DNA of 64,000 nt from NCBI GenBank assembly GCA_033980235.1, contig CM067066.1, positions 37,447,455 to 37,511,454 on the forward strand, given 5' to 3'. Both the position numbers and the translations under genes were made by a program. The notes beneath the pieces are model-generated. The model made no database searches, was not told where the DNA came from, and saw only the letters and a program-made list of their open reading frames with translations. Below are positions 1-12,218 of the stretch, one piece after another; positions within the stretch are counted from its first letter, which is position 1, and each line of letters opens with the position of its first letter. The DNA is from Diadema setosum. Its lineage: Eukaryota > Echinodermata > Echinoidea > Diadematoida > Diadematidae.

Positions 1-3000
1 CAAAGTTTGTACAATGTAATAAAAAAAAAGTAGCAACACCAGATAAGACAATGCACGGCACAAGTTACATGTAAATCGCAAATGCACATCCACACTATAG
101 TCAACCTTGAGAGCATGTGCAGACCAGGGAGAATGATGCCGTTTCCCTCAAAGTGGTGATACATGTACATGTATATGCCTACTTACATTATTGTAACATG
201 TATGACACGATGTACTCATGCATTTATAGCCAAACTCTAGATAACCTAAATCATCAGTTTCTTTTTTTTTTCTGAACCAATGTTTGATATAAGCAGAAGA
301 ATTAGCATGGCACAAGTACTGATTAATTCACCATTACAAATTGCAAACCAGGTGAAGTTTTTGGCAGTTATCTTCGGTCATGCTGTTAGTACAAACTGAC
401 ACATGCAAATACAATTTGAGATTCTCCTTCAAGAAGAAGTGCCAATGGTATCATTATATAAAGATGCCACAAAATGACTTAATGACAGGGTCCAAGGAAT
501 ACAGTTTGTCCACTTTCTACCCCGACATCAAACACAATAGACTGTACTCACAAATATGAAATGACATACAAGTGCATGGGCACAAATCGAAATGGACTTC
601 GAACACTGTAGAGCACATCTGTGCCATGATTGATGTTGACAAATATCTAAACATTTCACAGAAAGTATGCACAAAATATTCTTTCTGCTACAGAAATGCA
701 ATTCTGTCAAGAGATCCCAATCCATTAGTAAGGCACACTCTAGCTCATACAGCTAAAGATATTAAACACTCCTACATGGATTCAAACGAAATTTTCTCTA
801 CTCAAAATCCCATTGAAAAAAGCAGTGCTCAAATTGTACATTCAAAGTATAACTGCAATCCTGTAAAATTTGACAGGTCACTTTCATGTCACATATCGAC
901 CTGAATCTGCCAAATTTCCTCCAAAGACTATACCCATCAGAGGTCTACAGATTGTTCAAAGATTTTCTGAATTCGCAATCAGTAAAGTGTGTCATTGCGT
1001 GTAATATTTCCATACCAGAGTTTGCTGTGAAGATCCAGGATTCTGGAGGTTGCCCAACCCATGAACAATTGTAACTGTAAACGATATTATTCAGTGAGAT
1101 TGCAATGGTTGAGGTATGGAGCATGTCACTATAATTGTGTATTTCTCAGTGGAGCAAAAGAAGAAATAACATTTGACCCAAGAACAACACTCACATGGAG
1201 CCAACCCATGCAACCATGTATTTGATTTATGAAATAAACAATGATCACTTGAATATCTCTTTGTAATCGCTGCAATTTCTAAAAAAAAAAAAAATGTTAA
1301 CAATTTTGAAGTCATACATGTATTCCCCATTTCCATCTGGGAGATAAGAATTCTGCAATGCAGTGAGTGTTCATACACTGTACCTCTATACAGTATTTAT
1401 TAGAGACGTCAGCTTTAATCCAAAATTTATCCACATTCTCAGGTGTTGCTGTGTAATCTTATCAAATGCAAAGTGCCATAAATAAGGACACGAAATCTTC
1501 CCTATGAAGAAATAAACTGGTCAACACTTCACCTCTTTCAGTACATTAAACAACCTTTGTCATTGACACATCAACATTATTGCATATGTATGCATAATTA
1601 TATTATTCACATCAAAGATACACTGTACATAGAATGGTCCGCAAATTCACAAGTTAACATATTCAAAACAAGAAATCCAATGTAATTCATTCTCATAACT
1701 TGACACTTGCCAAACTCCTCCACAGTATATATATATACATGGCTTATCTTCTTTTTCTGACAATGGACCAGCCATGCATGAAATGAGAGGAACAATGTGG
1801 CAATTACGTGTGACAACTGGACATACGTATGTCACGGCTTTCAGAGGCAGTGATGACTAACAAAATCAAGTCTTGTATAGGTGTCATTCAAAAACCTTCT
1901 CATAAAACTTTGTGACAGAAGTCATGAGGGCATGGAACGAACCCTGTCTGATCGTCTGCTATTTGGTATAATCTTTCTGATGTGGTATGAGCGCCCTTGC
2001 TTAGAACATCAATCAAACAGAAACACAATCTCAATGTAGGAATTGACATCATTTTCACAGCATTAACGTTTATCCAGAAATATGGAATTGTGATATGTGA
2101 CAAATATGAAAAATAAAGAATATATGATATAAGTATGAGAAACAGCAACAAAAAGGTGCAAAAATCATTTGATGGAATGTGCATGCTATACTACATTGCA
2201 TGATTATCTTCAATTCAGCAGATGGCTTTATAAAGTGATGTAAAGTCTCTCGCTCATTTCAAGTTTTCTTTTGCTCATTTTTTTTTTTTTTTTTCACTAT
2301 GCATACATTATTCATTCATGGCATTTCAAGGAAAAAGTGAATCTGAATGGAGATTTCATGCAGGGAGAGATTTTTTTTCCTTTTTCTTTTAAAAAATCTT
2401 TTCATTCCTTTGGAAATTCAGTGCCAAAATGAAAGAGCACCTGGTCACTGGGACTAGTCATACAATAAGAAAGCTTTGACCATTTGAATGTATTGGAGTC
2501 ATTGACACACAGTCCTACAGATAACACAAAACTGTTTGTCTTGGTAACACTGCTGTAAAATTGTTGAAGTAGTAATCCCTCATGTTTCATTCATATAACT
2601 ACTTGTCTGCAATTTCTGCAAGGAAGCACGTTCTTAATCACCCCCTAAAAGGCAGGGCTATGACACTCTACTATAATATATGCTGCAAGACACATTATGT
2701 CATTCTTTCACATGCCTGAACATATATGAGTACTTTACTTTTGTGTGTGTACAGAATCGGAGGGGGGAAAACTAGGCATGACCAAGTCAGCTGTTCAATG
2801 GCACTAACAGAACAAATTTGACTGAAAGAGTTCAAGTGGTCACAACAACCATATGCATTATTCATCTGGTTTGACTCACATTTCTATGGATATGTAAAGT
2901 TTACTTAAATTTACTGATTAGTTTTCTTTTTAAATTTTCCCACAAGAAAGACACTGTCCATTGGTTTTAACTATGCAACAAATTATATTCACTGATTCCA

Positions 3001-3410
3001 GAGGTCCGTTTCTTAATAATTTGTCTATTTCTTCGATCTATTTTTCTTCCGTTTGCATGATATGTGTAGCCCTGACGAGGGCAGTAATCCAATGTGCTAA
3101 AGGGGTTGCTCCTGTTTTCACTTATAAAGTAACCAAGTTATGACAAGAATGCCATGACAGATTCAACATGGAGAATTCCTAGGAATCTGCTTTCTGAATG
3201 CTCTGTAATGCAGGTTGTGTCATCGCAGGCTGAACTGGAAAGGCCAGTTCATATCCATTGGAAACTGAAGAGGTAATGTAACTAGCATTCATAATAGTCT
3301 GTGCTGTGGATGAGGCATTGAGCAAAATGCCACGATCCAAGTGAGGACGGTAAAAATGCCCTTGATGCTCGATGACAAGCCATTCTTCCTGTCTCCACTT
3401 TTTTAAGATG
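1..3410 (-). other. RAB5IF 3' UTR and downstream flank
   Basis: No coding exon was recognised here. A minus-strand AATAAA lies at 1396-1401 and could end a ~2-kb 3' UTR; no canonical signal was seen closer to the stop. The rest is AT-rich unique-looking sequence with short homopolymer runs. Confidence 0.4.
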
Positions 3411-3452
3411 TCAATCAAAGAACACTGCTGAATATACAATGATCCAAACAAC
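3411..3452 (-). CDS. RAB5IF: RAB5IF coding exon 4 and stop
   Basis: Short terminal exon after acceptor TATAG. It encodes VVWIIVYSAVFFD and a TGA, matching the vertebrate C-terminus (VIWIIFYTAIHYD). The overlapping longer frame at 3179-3514 is spurious. Confidence 0.94.
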   Translation of the reverse strand, partial: VVWIIVYSAVFFD

Positions 3453-6400
3453 CTATACAGGAAACAAGAAGAAAAAGTAAGAAGAAATACCAGTAAATGG
3501 ACACTGCACAGCATGTAAACAATTCATTGATACTATTAACCTTAAGTATGGACCTTAAGTACTGCCATTATAAAACGGGCAGTAACAGCAGAAACACAAT
3601 TACCTTGTCCAACATAAAACTGTTTGCACATGTACAGCGTATGCAAAACAACAGGAAAAACATAAATGACCAAATCATTCTCTAAGTAAAATAAAATAGA
3701 CAAATATAGAGTAAACTGAAGCTATGAGGATATGAAAAAAACAGGACCGAACAGTATAGGAAATTGAAAAGATATTAATGATACTACTGATGATTTTAAT
3801 AATAATGATATCAATGATAAGCTACAGTAGTACAAATGTAGCATTAATGATAATAGTACCAGTGATGATATCAATGATACCAAAAATTTTGATCATAGAA
3901 ATAATTACAAATAATGATAATTACAATTAAAATATCAATGAAGAATAATAGCTGAAACACCAAGACACACAAAAGATGAAATAAATAGATTCCACATACA
4001 CTGTACTTGCAGCAAAATGTGTGAGATATTTGCTTGTGTTCTACAGAATAACATTTTTGGTTTCTACTGGCACTTGCTTGCACTTGGCTGACACATGTGA
4101 CAAACAAGAAAATGGAACTCTATTCTAAAAATGTCTTTGTAAATAATTATGTTGAAATGCTGACATTCAGTACCAGAAATAATGCAAACGATGACATAAA
4201 GCCTTCTTTTGTCAGCTCCCAGGGTCCTCCAAATTCATCCTCATCGACTTGTTGGATTGAGGTGAAGTAAATGTACAAAATGCCAGCATTTAGTGCACAG
4301 AATCTGAAAAACAAGAACAAAATAGAATAGAATTTTAAGCAGCACTAAATGGAATAAAAAATCAAATATACATCAATAGACTGGATTTAAACCATATGAG
4401 GGCAAAGTAAAGATGTACTTTAGGTCTCTGTTAGAACAAATACACTTAAATATCACATGAATTCTCATTTCTACACTAACAGTGTTGGAGCCATCTATTT
4501 ACTATTATACACTGCGTATATTACCTTTGGAAAATCAATGATACACTTGTGTAAGATTGACATACACACATGTACATTCTTTTTTTCTTCAAATATATAC
4601 ATATGCACATAGTACACACAAATCAAGGATGGGAATGGAATTGGATAGATGGAGGTGATTCATGTGAATCATGTGCTAGATATTTGAATAAATTTTATGC
4701 AAGCAAATAATGACATTACAAGTAACCATCAGCAGCATTGGTTTTTTACTCAAAGAAAAGAAACACCATGCACTGCCTTGCTCTGGTGTAACAGACACAA
4801 AACAGTAACACAGTAACCATTGATATCTTGTCTTTTAAATACTATTATGATGCTTATTTACTGGGGAGAGACATGTACCTTCTTTCATTACACCTTTGAA
4901 AGAGCAATTACAGTGTAATTATCAAATATATAAAATACATTTTACTTACAAAAATGTCAGTTGTTTTTCTTGAAACAATTAGTACAATGTATCTTTAAAG
5001 CTTGATGTCACATACATTTGTAAAGATCATTTTCATTTCCAGCAACATTTATTTATATATTTTACTTATTTATTTAATGAAAAAAGTAACAAAAAAAGTA
5101 GGGATTGTCAAAAAATCATTGTTTTTGGTAACAAACTCACAGCAAAGCAAGTCAGTCAACCATCATATTAAGCTTGAAGAATAAAATTGACATACAATGG
5201 TATATCACAGTACTCACAGAGCAATACCAAGAAACCCACGAAGAGGTACAAGTCCCCAGATCAGTCCAAATACAATGGCAATTACTTGCCGCATCCAGTA
5301 GATGACATCTAGGAATTCATCCTACATAAAAAAGGAGAAAGGCATGACACAAGTGGTACAATTCGACAAAGCCTTTTCAACTCATTATTATTAAAGTCAC
5401 AGACTGTAACAAATTAATTTCATTTGAAATTACAGATGTTGATTTTTGTGACTTTAGAAAAAAACTAGATATATCGCTTCGGCGACTGATATGCCTCCGC
5501 CATAATGCACGGTTCTCCTAATAGGTCTATAGTACAATGTCTTGACAATGTGTGATGACAGTTTCACACAATTGGCAAAATATTAAAATGACAGGTTTGC
5601 CACAAATGTGCTGAATGTTCACTTTCCTAGAACTAGGTTCAATTGGATGAATGATTAAAAATGTCAGAGTGCAGGTATTTGGGGAACTGAGGATTTTTAC
5701 TTGACTTTTGACCCTTTTATAAGTTTATGCATTGAGTAATTTTCAAGGTATTGAGAAAAAGTATAATTTCAGTATCAAATGGGAAAATAGCATTATCTAA
5801 ACCTGGCCTTTGACCTTTGACCTCACAGTTCCAAAGAGAATCACTGTTAGGTTGAACATGCATAAATATGTAAGTTTCAAGATGATACCTTGAGTTACTT
5901 TTGAGATATGGAGGAAAAAGTGCAATTCAGCACTCTCACTTGACCTTTGACCTTTTAACCTTTGACCTTTTGTCAAGAAACCTCCCACAGAATATATATT
6001 GGGTAATACATGTATACATCAAGTTAAAAAAAAACAACCTTCATTCATTGCACAAATATAAGGAAGTAGTGATATTTTGAGAAGTTGACCTTGACCTTTG
6101 ACCCATGACCCTCAACTTTTCTAGATAATCACTGCCCATCGGTACAAGCATATACTAAGTTCCATGAAGATACCTTGAACCATTTGCGAGATATGGAGAA
6201 AAACATGAAATTTCATTTTTTTTTCCACAAAATAACCTGTGACCTTTGACCTTTGACCCTGTGACCCTAAAATCCACAGAAAGTATTATCCCCCAAGGAT
6301 ATACCCTCATACCAAGTTTGATGTAAAACCACCACACGGTTCTTGAGATATCGACAAAAACAAAACGGGACGGACGGACGTACGGACGGACGGACGGACG

Positions 6401-8675
6401 ACCCGAAAACATAATGCCTCCGGCCACTTCCTTGCGGAGGCATAACAAAAACAAACCTGGCATCAAAGTAAAATGATTGTACAATGTACTGGGTTCAAAA
6501 ATGTGTAAAGTTTTGTGACAAAGTGGAGTCAAAATGACATTTCTTGAAACATTTCATCTGAACTGCAGACACCATTTATATGCCTACTCTTGGCAGAATA
6601 TTGTTGCTTACTGCTGTTGTCTCTACGATGAGCCTCATCAATTTCTTGTAGGCCTAGTAATTGTTGCACTACTGTGTAGTACAATTGTATATGGTTGGAC
6701 CTACTACTCACTGACCGTCTTTCGATGAGATAGATCTATATGTTGTATCTTAGAAAATATTCTTCAGTTTCACCTTAATTTCATTCCACTTTAGAGCAGA
6801 AAATGCCGCAGATTCACATCATGGGCTCAGATTGTTGACTTGTATCTTACACGCAGAAGTCTTGGCGACAAAGGGAAGTGACATTTTTACTGTGCACCAG
6901 TAGTGCTAGTTCATCACTTTAACCCACCACCTGTTCTCCATTGATAAAGCATGTGTAGGTTTTAGACTACTGAATGGCAAAGACATGTTAACATCGATGT
7001 GTTAAAGGTCCTGTTTACCTTTGGGAGCAGTGATTTAAAAAATGTTCAAGATACCACATTTGATGCATATTTTTATTTATTTTTAGGGGTCTAGATGTGG
7101 AGACATGTATTTTATTTAACCGTGTTCTTCTTACTTGGAGATAAACGCACTATTTTTGTGTGGGTAAGTGTCAGCAATTTTACTGGGTTAGCACCCTACA
7201 TCCTGCGATGCTCTTTGTGATGACTGGATGAATGATATGAACCAGGATATTACAGTTTTACATGCATGACTGAGTAGTGACTCTCAGTCTCTTCTATTCC
7301 CAGTCTCTCTCACACAAACAGGACCTCCAATTGCAATTGGCCCTCCTATCCGAGGGACAGAGTGATTTTGCCTCTTGCAAGAGAGGACGGTATGATTACC
7401 GGTACACACAACACATATAGACTCAGTGTTCTATCGCATGTAGATGGTCTGGTATAGTAGTGATAACATGAATACTATCACTAGACTAGTACGTGTAGTA
7501 GTACAAATGTAGGACCCTACCAGGCTGCCTACTGTAGGCCTAATACTAGTAGGGGCAAGCATGGTATTACCGGACACGCACATTTTTGCGTACTATACAC
7601 TGTCACTAATGACATTCTGTACGCGAGACTTCGTAGATTAGCCTCACAAAACTTTGTGTGGACCGAAATCACAAAAAACGCCACATAAAAATGTAAAAAC
7701 ACAAAAAAATTCACATTTTACCTCAAATTTATAGTTGAGTGACCCGCACCTCGAGATAGATAATATTTATGCATGTTTGAATCACATTTCGCGACTGAAA
7801 TTCTATGAAATCCCGCTCACATAGGAACCTACAGGAAAAATGCTGAAGATTCCAATAGAACCAAAAGTTAACTGATCGATATCGGAAATTTGTAGCTATC
7901 GTCCTCAAACGCGAACGATGCGGAAAAAAGGGGCCCGCAATTCATCACCCAGGCCACACGTGCAGCTCCCATAGACAAAGCATGTAAACTAGAAGTAGAG
8001 TCTAACCAGTTGTCGATTTTTTCACAAGGTTTTATTCTGTGAACTGTTCGAAATGTTCAAGACAGACATTTTACCGTAAAATACGAAATTTTAGCCTCAT
8101 TTGCCAATTTTTTCTTTGTCATCCGCTCAGTGATAATCAGATAATGTCAGATGTGTAAATTTACGATGATTTGTGGGATAAATTGTGATTCTTGTGCAAG
8201 GATTAGGTGCGAAAGATGTCGATTATTTCATTGCGAAAATCGTGTCCGGTGGCGGTAAATACAATGCGATTTTGCACCGCGCAAAAAGACAACTTTTGTA
8301 GAGGGTTATGTTTGAAGCATATTTTCTAAAAACTGGAGTGAACAATTGACATCAGTTGGGTGAATTCGTAATTTCCAGGAGTATGTGAATAAGTGATGTT
8401 ATTTTTAGCCCAAATTTCATCCTCTGAGTACGGAATTCAAAGCCACGAAAAAAAAGCGTCCGGTAATTGGATGTGCCACACGTGAATCTTGTGGCAAGTT
8501 GTGCACACTTGCTATGTAACGAGTGGGACTACAGAAAGCTTGTACATCAAATATTCACCTTTTCGGGCCACTGTGATTTAACGGTGAAAGCTCTCTGCCA
8601 CACAGAAGGTAATCCAAGTGATGCGCTAGCACTCGCCTGTGAATTTTCTGCATTTGTTCTTCTTCTCGTAGCCAT
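3411..8675 (-). CDS. RAB5IF: RAB5IF / C20orf24 (OPTI) orthologue, whole coding span, 4 exons
   Basis: Coding exons on the minus strand: 8559-8675, 5218-5321, 4174-4303 and 3411-3452 (117+104+130+42 nt). They join in phase to a 130-residue protein, close to the vertebrate length. It opens MATRRRTNAENSQ, runs through DEFLDVIYWMRQVIA and GLIWGLVPLRGFLGI, then GPWELTKEGFMSSFALFL, and ends WIIVYSAVFFD. These blocks match the conserved core of human RAB5IF. The core contains three hydrophobic segments (about residues 50-70, 73-90 and 110-128). Family knowledge: the vertebrate protein is the obligate partner of the TMCO1 insertase in the ER multipass translocon and has also been linked to respiratory supercomplex assembly. 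The ATG has a good context (AAAATGG). The gene is divergent from BPHL. All introns are GT-AG. Identification is by homology recognition, not a search. Confidence 0.96.
3453..5217 (-). other. RAB5IF introns 2 and 3
   Basis: Introns 3453-4173 and 4304-5217 flank exon 3. The smaller one contains GAT/AAT-rich low-complexity DNA around 3770-3920. No other genes or RNAs seen. Confidence 0.6.
4174..4303 (-). CDS. RAB5IF: RAB5IF coding exon 3
   Basis: Acceptor TTTCAG, donor CTG|GTACTG. It encodes FCALNAGILYIYFTS, the acidic loop QVDEDEFGG and the hallmark PWELTKEGFM. Reading through the donor would give only a short non-homologous tail and a stop, so the splice is needed. Confidence 0.95.
5218..5321 (-). 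CDS. RAB5IF: RAB5IF coding exon 2
   Basis: Acceptor TGTAG, donor GTGAGT, ends with two bases of a Leu codon. It encodes DEFLDVIYWMRQ and the first two hydrophobic segments up to GFLGIA. Confidence 0.96.
5490..6444. repeat. TIR element with GACC/AGGTCA tandem motifs in RAB5IF intron 1
   Basis: Bounded by inverted TATGCCTCCGC (5490) and GCGGAGGCATA (ends 6444). The interior repeats TGACCTTTGACC-type motifs (about 5806, 5940, 6091, 6240) and ends with a GGAC tetranucleotide run (6366-6400). The end structure resembles the element at 35221-35694, so both probably belong to one superfamily of non-autonomous repeats. Confidence 0.7.
7000..7280. repeat. Probable dispersed repeat, RAB5IF intron 1
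   Basis: Begins with TTAAAGGTCCTG, the same kind of TTAAAGG terminus as other foldback elements in this window, and includes GGGTTAGCACCC. A matching right end was not established. The rest of intron 1 (6445-8558) shows nothing coding. Confidence 0.35.
8559..8675 (-). CDS. RAB5IF: RAB5IF coding exon 1
   Basis: 39 codons from ATG to the donor AAG|GTGAAT, phase 0. It encodes the basic, variable N-terminus (MATRRRTNAENSQ) and then the more conserved SVWQRAFTVKSQWPEK, which corresponds to the vertebrate VWSKVL...WEDK segment. Confidence 0.95.
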
Positions 8676-9072
8676 TTTGACTTGATATAATCACACGTGT
8701 GCGTACGTGTGTCGACGATCTCTTGCTTTTGTGAGAGGTGAGAAAATTGGGAAGTAACGTATCGTAGAAGCCTACGAGTAAATAACAGGCGTACGTACAC
8801 ACGGTACACGCGCGCGTTCGCTCGTTATGTGCATGCTATGGTGCCTGTAAAGTGAAATATGTTTTGGAGATTTTCGACATCGAACCTGTAGCTGTCGGTT
8901 CTGCAGCTAGCTGCCTGCATGCACTGCGCGTCCTGGCAGGCCATGAGCATTTGTCAACATTGCACATACAAACACTCGTACAAACTTTAACTTTACCCTT
9001 CGAACTCACTTTCTACATTCGGATCTGGTTGCGTCTTATCATTCGCAGGTGTCCAATTAACTGCGAAACGCT
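8676..9072. promoter_or_regulatory. Bidirectional promoter region, RAB5IF / BPHL
   Basis: These 397 bp separate two diverging start codons. The stretch is locally CpG-rich, with several CG steps around 8690-8820, and contains an ACACGTGT E-box-like palindrome near 8692. Both 5' UTRs and transcription starts must lie here or in unseen upstream exons. No TATA box is obvious. Shared regulation is inferred from geometry. Confidence 0.7.
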
Positions 9073-9209
9073 ATGTTTCGTTCTCAGCTGTTGAAGCAAC
9101 TGGTGTCAACTCCGTGGACGAGAGGACGGGGATTGATCAGCGCAGCACTGAACCACCGATTACATGTCAAGCAAAAACAGTCGGTGCTCTTAATTCAACA
9201 AGGTCGAAC
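9073..9209 (+). CDS. BPHL: BPHL coding exon 1, mitochondrial-type leader
   Basis: ATG context is G at -3. 45 codons plus 2 nt before donor CGAAC|GTAAGA. The residual AC joins T of exon 2 to give Thr, producing GRTSSSMASGKIGVNG, which parallels the vertebrate TSVTSAKVAVNG junction. That phase fit supports this exon over starting at the exon 2 ATG (12345). Confidence 0.88.
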
Positions 9210-12169
9210 GTAAGATTCAAGCAGATAATAGATCTAGTAACACTTTAGATGCTGTTACTATTAATTAGATACTAGCCTACATAGCTACATCATGTACATA
9301 TATTGCAACTGATTGACAAATTGCCCTACATCGACTGTCGATGTAGGGCAATTTGTCAATCAGTTGCAATGAAAACATCTCGACGGAAGAATTTCATGAA
9401 TTGAATATCTGATATACTTCTGAATCTAGGCCTTGCCCGTTAGTATAGGCACCTACCCCTAGCCCCGGAGACCGCGCCGCGAGGCGCGGTCCTGGCGGCT
9501 TCCCCGCAGTTTCGCTTATGTTCGTTCAAGTATTCTGTGCGCTAAGTGCAAGTGATTGTGAATTCTGTGAACATCGGTGAGCTGCTTATAAGACATCATT
9601 GTGTGCATCACAAGCAATGAAATGCATCAAACAGTCGCCGATGATAGTCATTTAGGTTTCATCGACCCATGTAAGTATTCCTAGTAGTTTCTGTTGAAAA
9701 ATTAAGGAAATATAGCGCCGCAAAGGCACCCGTTTGTTCAACATGAAGATCTTCTATGGGAGCACTGCTATGGGAGCACTGCACACTGCGTGTGGCGGCT
9801 GTCGCAGTTAACCTACCCCTTGCAGGGGCCGCGGAACGTTTTTCAGTGTGTGGACGTGTGTGTGTGGGGGGGGGGGGGGGGCCTGCGGGACCATGGGGGG
9901 GCGGGGGAGAGAGGTGTGTCAAGGTCAAGCCCTCCCCCCCCCCCACCCCGCACGCGCTTAGACGCACTGGCATAGCCAGGATGATCTTGACGGTTACTAT
10001 GCGAGGGAGCGAAGAGACCGAGCCCAAGCGAGTGGAGCGAGCGAGAGGGGGAGGGTGGTGTCCCCCCTCCCACGGCCCATCAAAATACAAAAAGTTCTCA
10101 CCGTGCACGGTGAGAACTTTTTGTATTTTGATGTTGTAAATGGTGCAATTTGATGCATGTTTCTGCATGTTTTATCGACTTGAAACGGCCCCACTTGTTT
10201 AAGGTAGCAGCATATTTTGATGTGGATTTTAATATTGAACAATTTGCCTATAAAGCGGTAGCATTTAAATAAACTTCTTGTATTAATTCTTACAATGAAT
10301 TTCATGAACGCTAACTTTACACAGCCCAGTCACTGTGTGTGCTTCGCACAGTGTCTGGTATGGCTAATGAACGCTGTTTGTTAAGCAATCAAACAGAAAA
10401 GGCATGCACACGAGGGTGTATATAAGGGATATTTCTCCTCCCACACGAAGTGATTTTACATTTTCAGACTTGAAATTCAGCGATCTGGTGCAAACTTTTG
10501 GCGCAATACTTGGAATTTTTTTCTAGCTCCCCCCCCCCCCCAAAAAAAAATAATACATTGTATGGAAATAATTAGGGCTTTTTATTTCAGGGAAGTGTTA
10601 ATAGCAAAATCACAGCATTTAGCTCTTATTCTGCATGTGCATCATCTGTGTGTAATTACAAAGCCTAATGAGGTAGAGGGGGATGCCCCCTCCCGATCGA
10701 CGGAGCTCTTGCGTTTTTAGAATTGAAATAAAGCAATCTGAAGCACACTTTTTTGTGGAAAATTCAGAGATTGTCATTCCCCAAAGTATATTAAGTTTAT
10801 AGAGGGGACCAATCAATGGGAGGGTGGCAAGATACCCCTCCCATATTTGAGGGAGCTTTTTTTCATTTTTAGAACTGAAATTCAACAATCTGGCGCACAT
10901 TTCTGTTGGAATATCTGGAAATTTGTCAATCAGAGAAGTGCACGTCTGTGGAAGGAGACATAGCAGGATGATGTACGTGGGAGGGGATAAGCCCTATTCT
11001 CCCTCCTACATGAGGGAGCTTCTGTATTTTCTGATTGCAGTTAAACGTTTTGGTGCACACATTTTGTGGCATATATTTGGAAAACTCAAAGTGTAGCCAT
11101 AATCTACCTGTATGCACTGGACAAGGGGGGGGGGGGGGGAGGGGCGAACAGGGAGAAAACGTGGGAGAGTGCTATCCCCACCCTTCCCATATGAGGGAGC
11201 TTTTGCCTTTTTAAAGTTGAAATTGAGATATCTCGTATACGCATATTTGATGGAATATTTGGGAAATTATCAACAACAAAAAAATGATGGGGGAACTGAG
11301 AGAGGATAGAGTTGATTAAAAGGGGATATTCCCCTTGTACATGAGGGAACTATTGATTTTTCGGAATGTAAGTGATAAGTCTTGTGCACTCAGAATTATT
11401 CAGAATCTTAAGGGGGGGGGGACCGCCCCCATTGCCCCCCCCCCCCCCCCCCCCCTTTTGCTACGCCAGTGCTTAGACGGGAACTTTATGTAAGGGCGGA
11501 ATCTTTGGAAATTCAAATTCATGGGTGTTGTGATTTTTTCCCTGATTTTTCCCCCTTTTTTTTTTTTTTTTCATGAACCAAAAGTGTGTTCTACTTGTTA
11601 GTCTAACAACGGACTACTAACATAGCTACCTTCTAACCTCAGGAGGAAGAAAGAAGATTAATGGCCATAAAAGATTGTGTATAATGAATAAAATTACTTT
11701 TTATTAGGCAACTTAAAAGGGGCTCAACATCTTTTATAGCTCAACATTTGCATGAGAGCTCCAGCTACTACTAGTTCAGACTACAAGCTAAGAATGAATC
11801 TTATCTCAGTTTTAGAACTTAGTAGAAGAATATTTATTACACTTACAGGAGGATCATGCATTTTGTAATACATTCTACAGATATTCATGTGTAATAATTA
11901 TAAGTGTGGCAGATCAATGTAGACTACTTTGAAGTTTTTATATGAAAAATAGGTCATACATGTGGTGGCTGGATGTTGATGATGTGAACAAGTCTTATAC
12001 AGAGTTGTAAGTCCCACCTTAAAAGAAAAGATAAGATAAGATGAACAACATCTCTCACATAGACCCTATATTATGCAGTAAGCATACACATACACTTTTT
12101 TTTGTTTTTCAATGATATTTTATTGATTTCATTCAAATCATTCATAAATCAACCCATTCTGGGTTGATT

Positions 12170-12218
<49 letters not shown>

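Larger units (their letters stand above)
9965..11471. mobile_element. Non-autonomous hAT-like element with 8-bp target duplication
   Basis: The left end is CACTGGCATAGC, and the right end CTACGCCAGTG is its inverted counterpart. Both ends are flanked by the identical 8-mer CTTAGACG (9957-9964 and 11472-11479). An 8-bp duplication with CA-TG ends fits the hAT superfamily. There is no transposase frame. The interior holds a 56-bp perfect palindrome, about six diverged repeats of 150-180 bp and long G/C runs. Frames of up to 169 codons in and beside its left end are low-complexity artefacts. Confidence 0.88.

Noticed and set aside
3179..3514. 111-codon minus frame over the end of RAB5IF
   Set aside because: Out of frame with the conserved WIIVYSAVFFD ending.
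9659..10305. Overlapping open frames of 76-169 codons on both strands
   Set aside because: They run through poly-G/poly-C and the palindrome in and beside the hAT-like element; Pro/Gly/His-rich low complexity and no splice logic.
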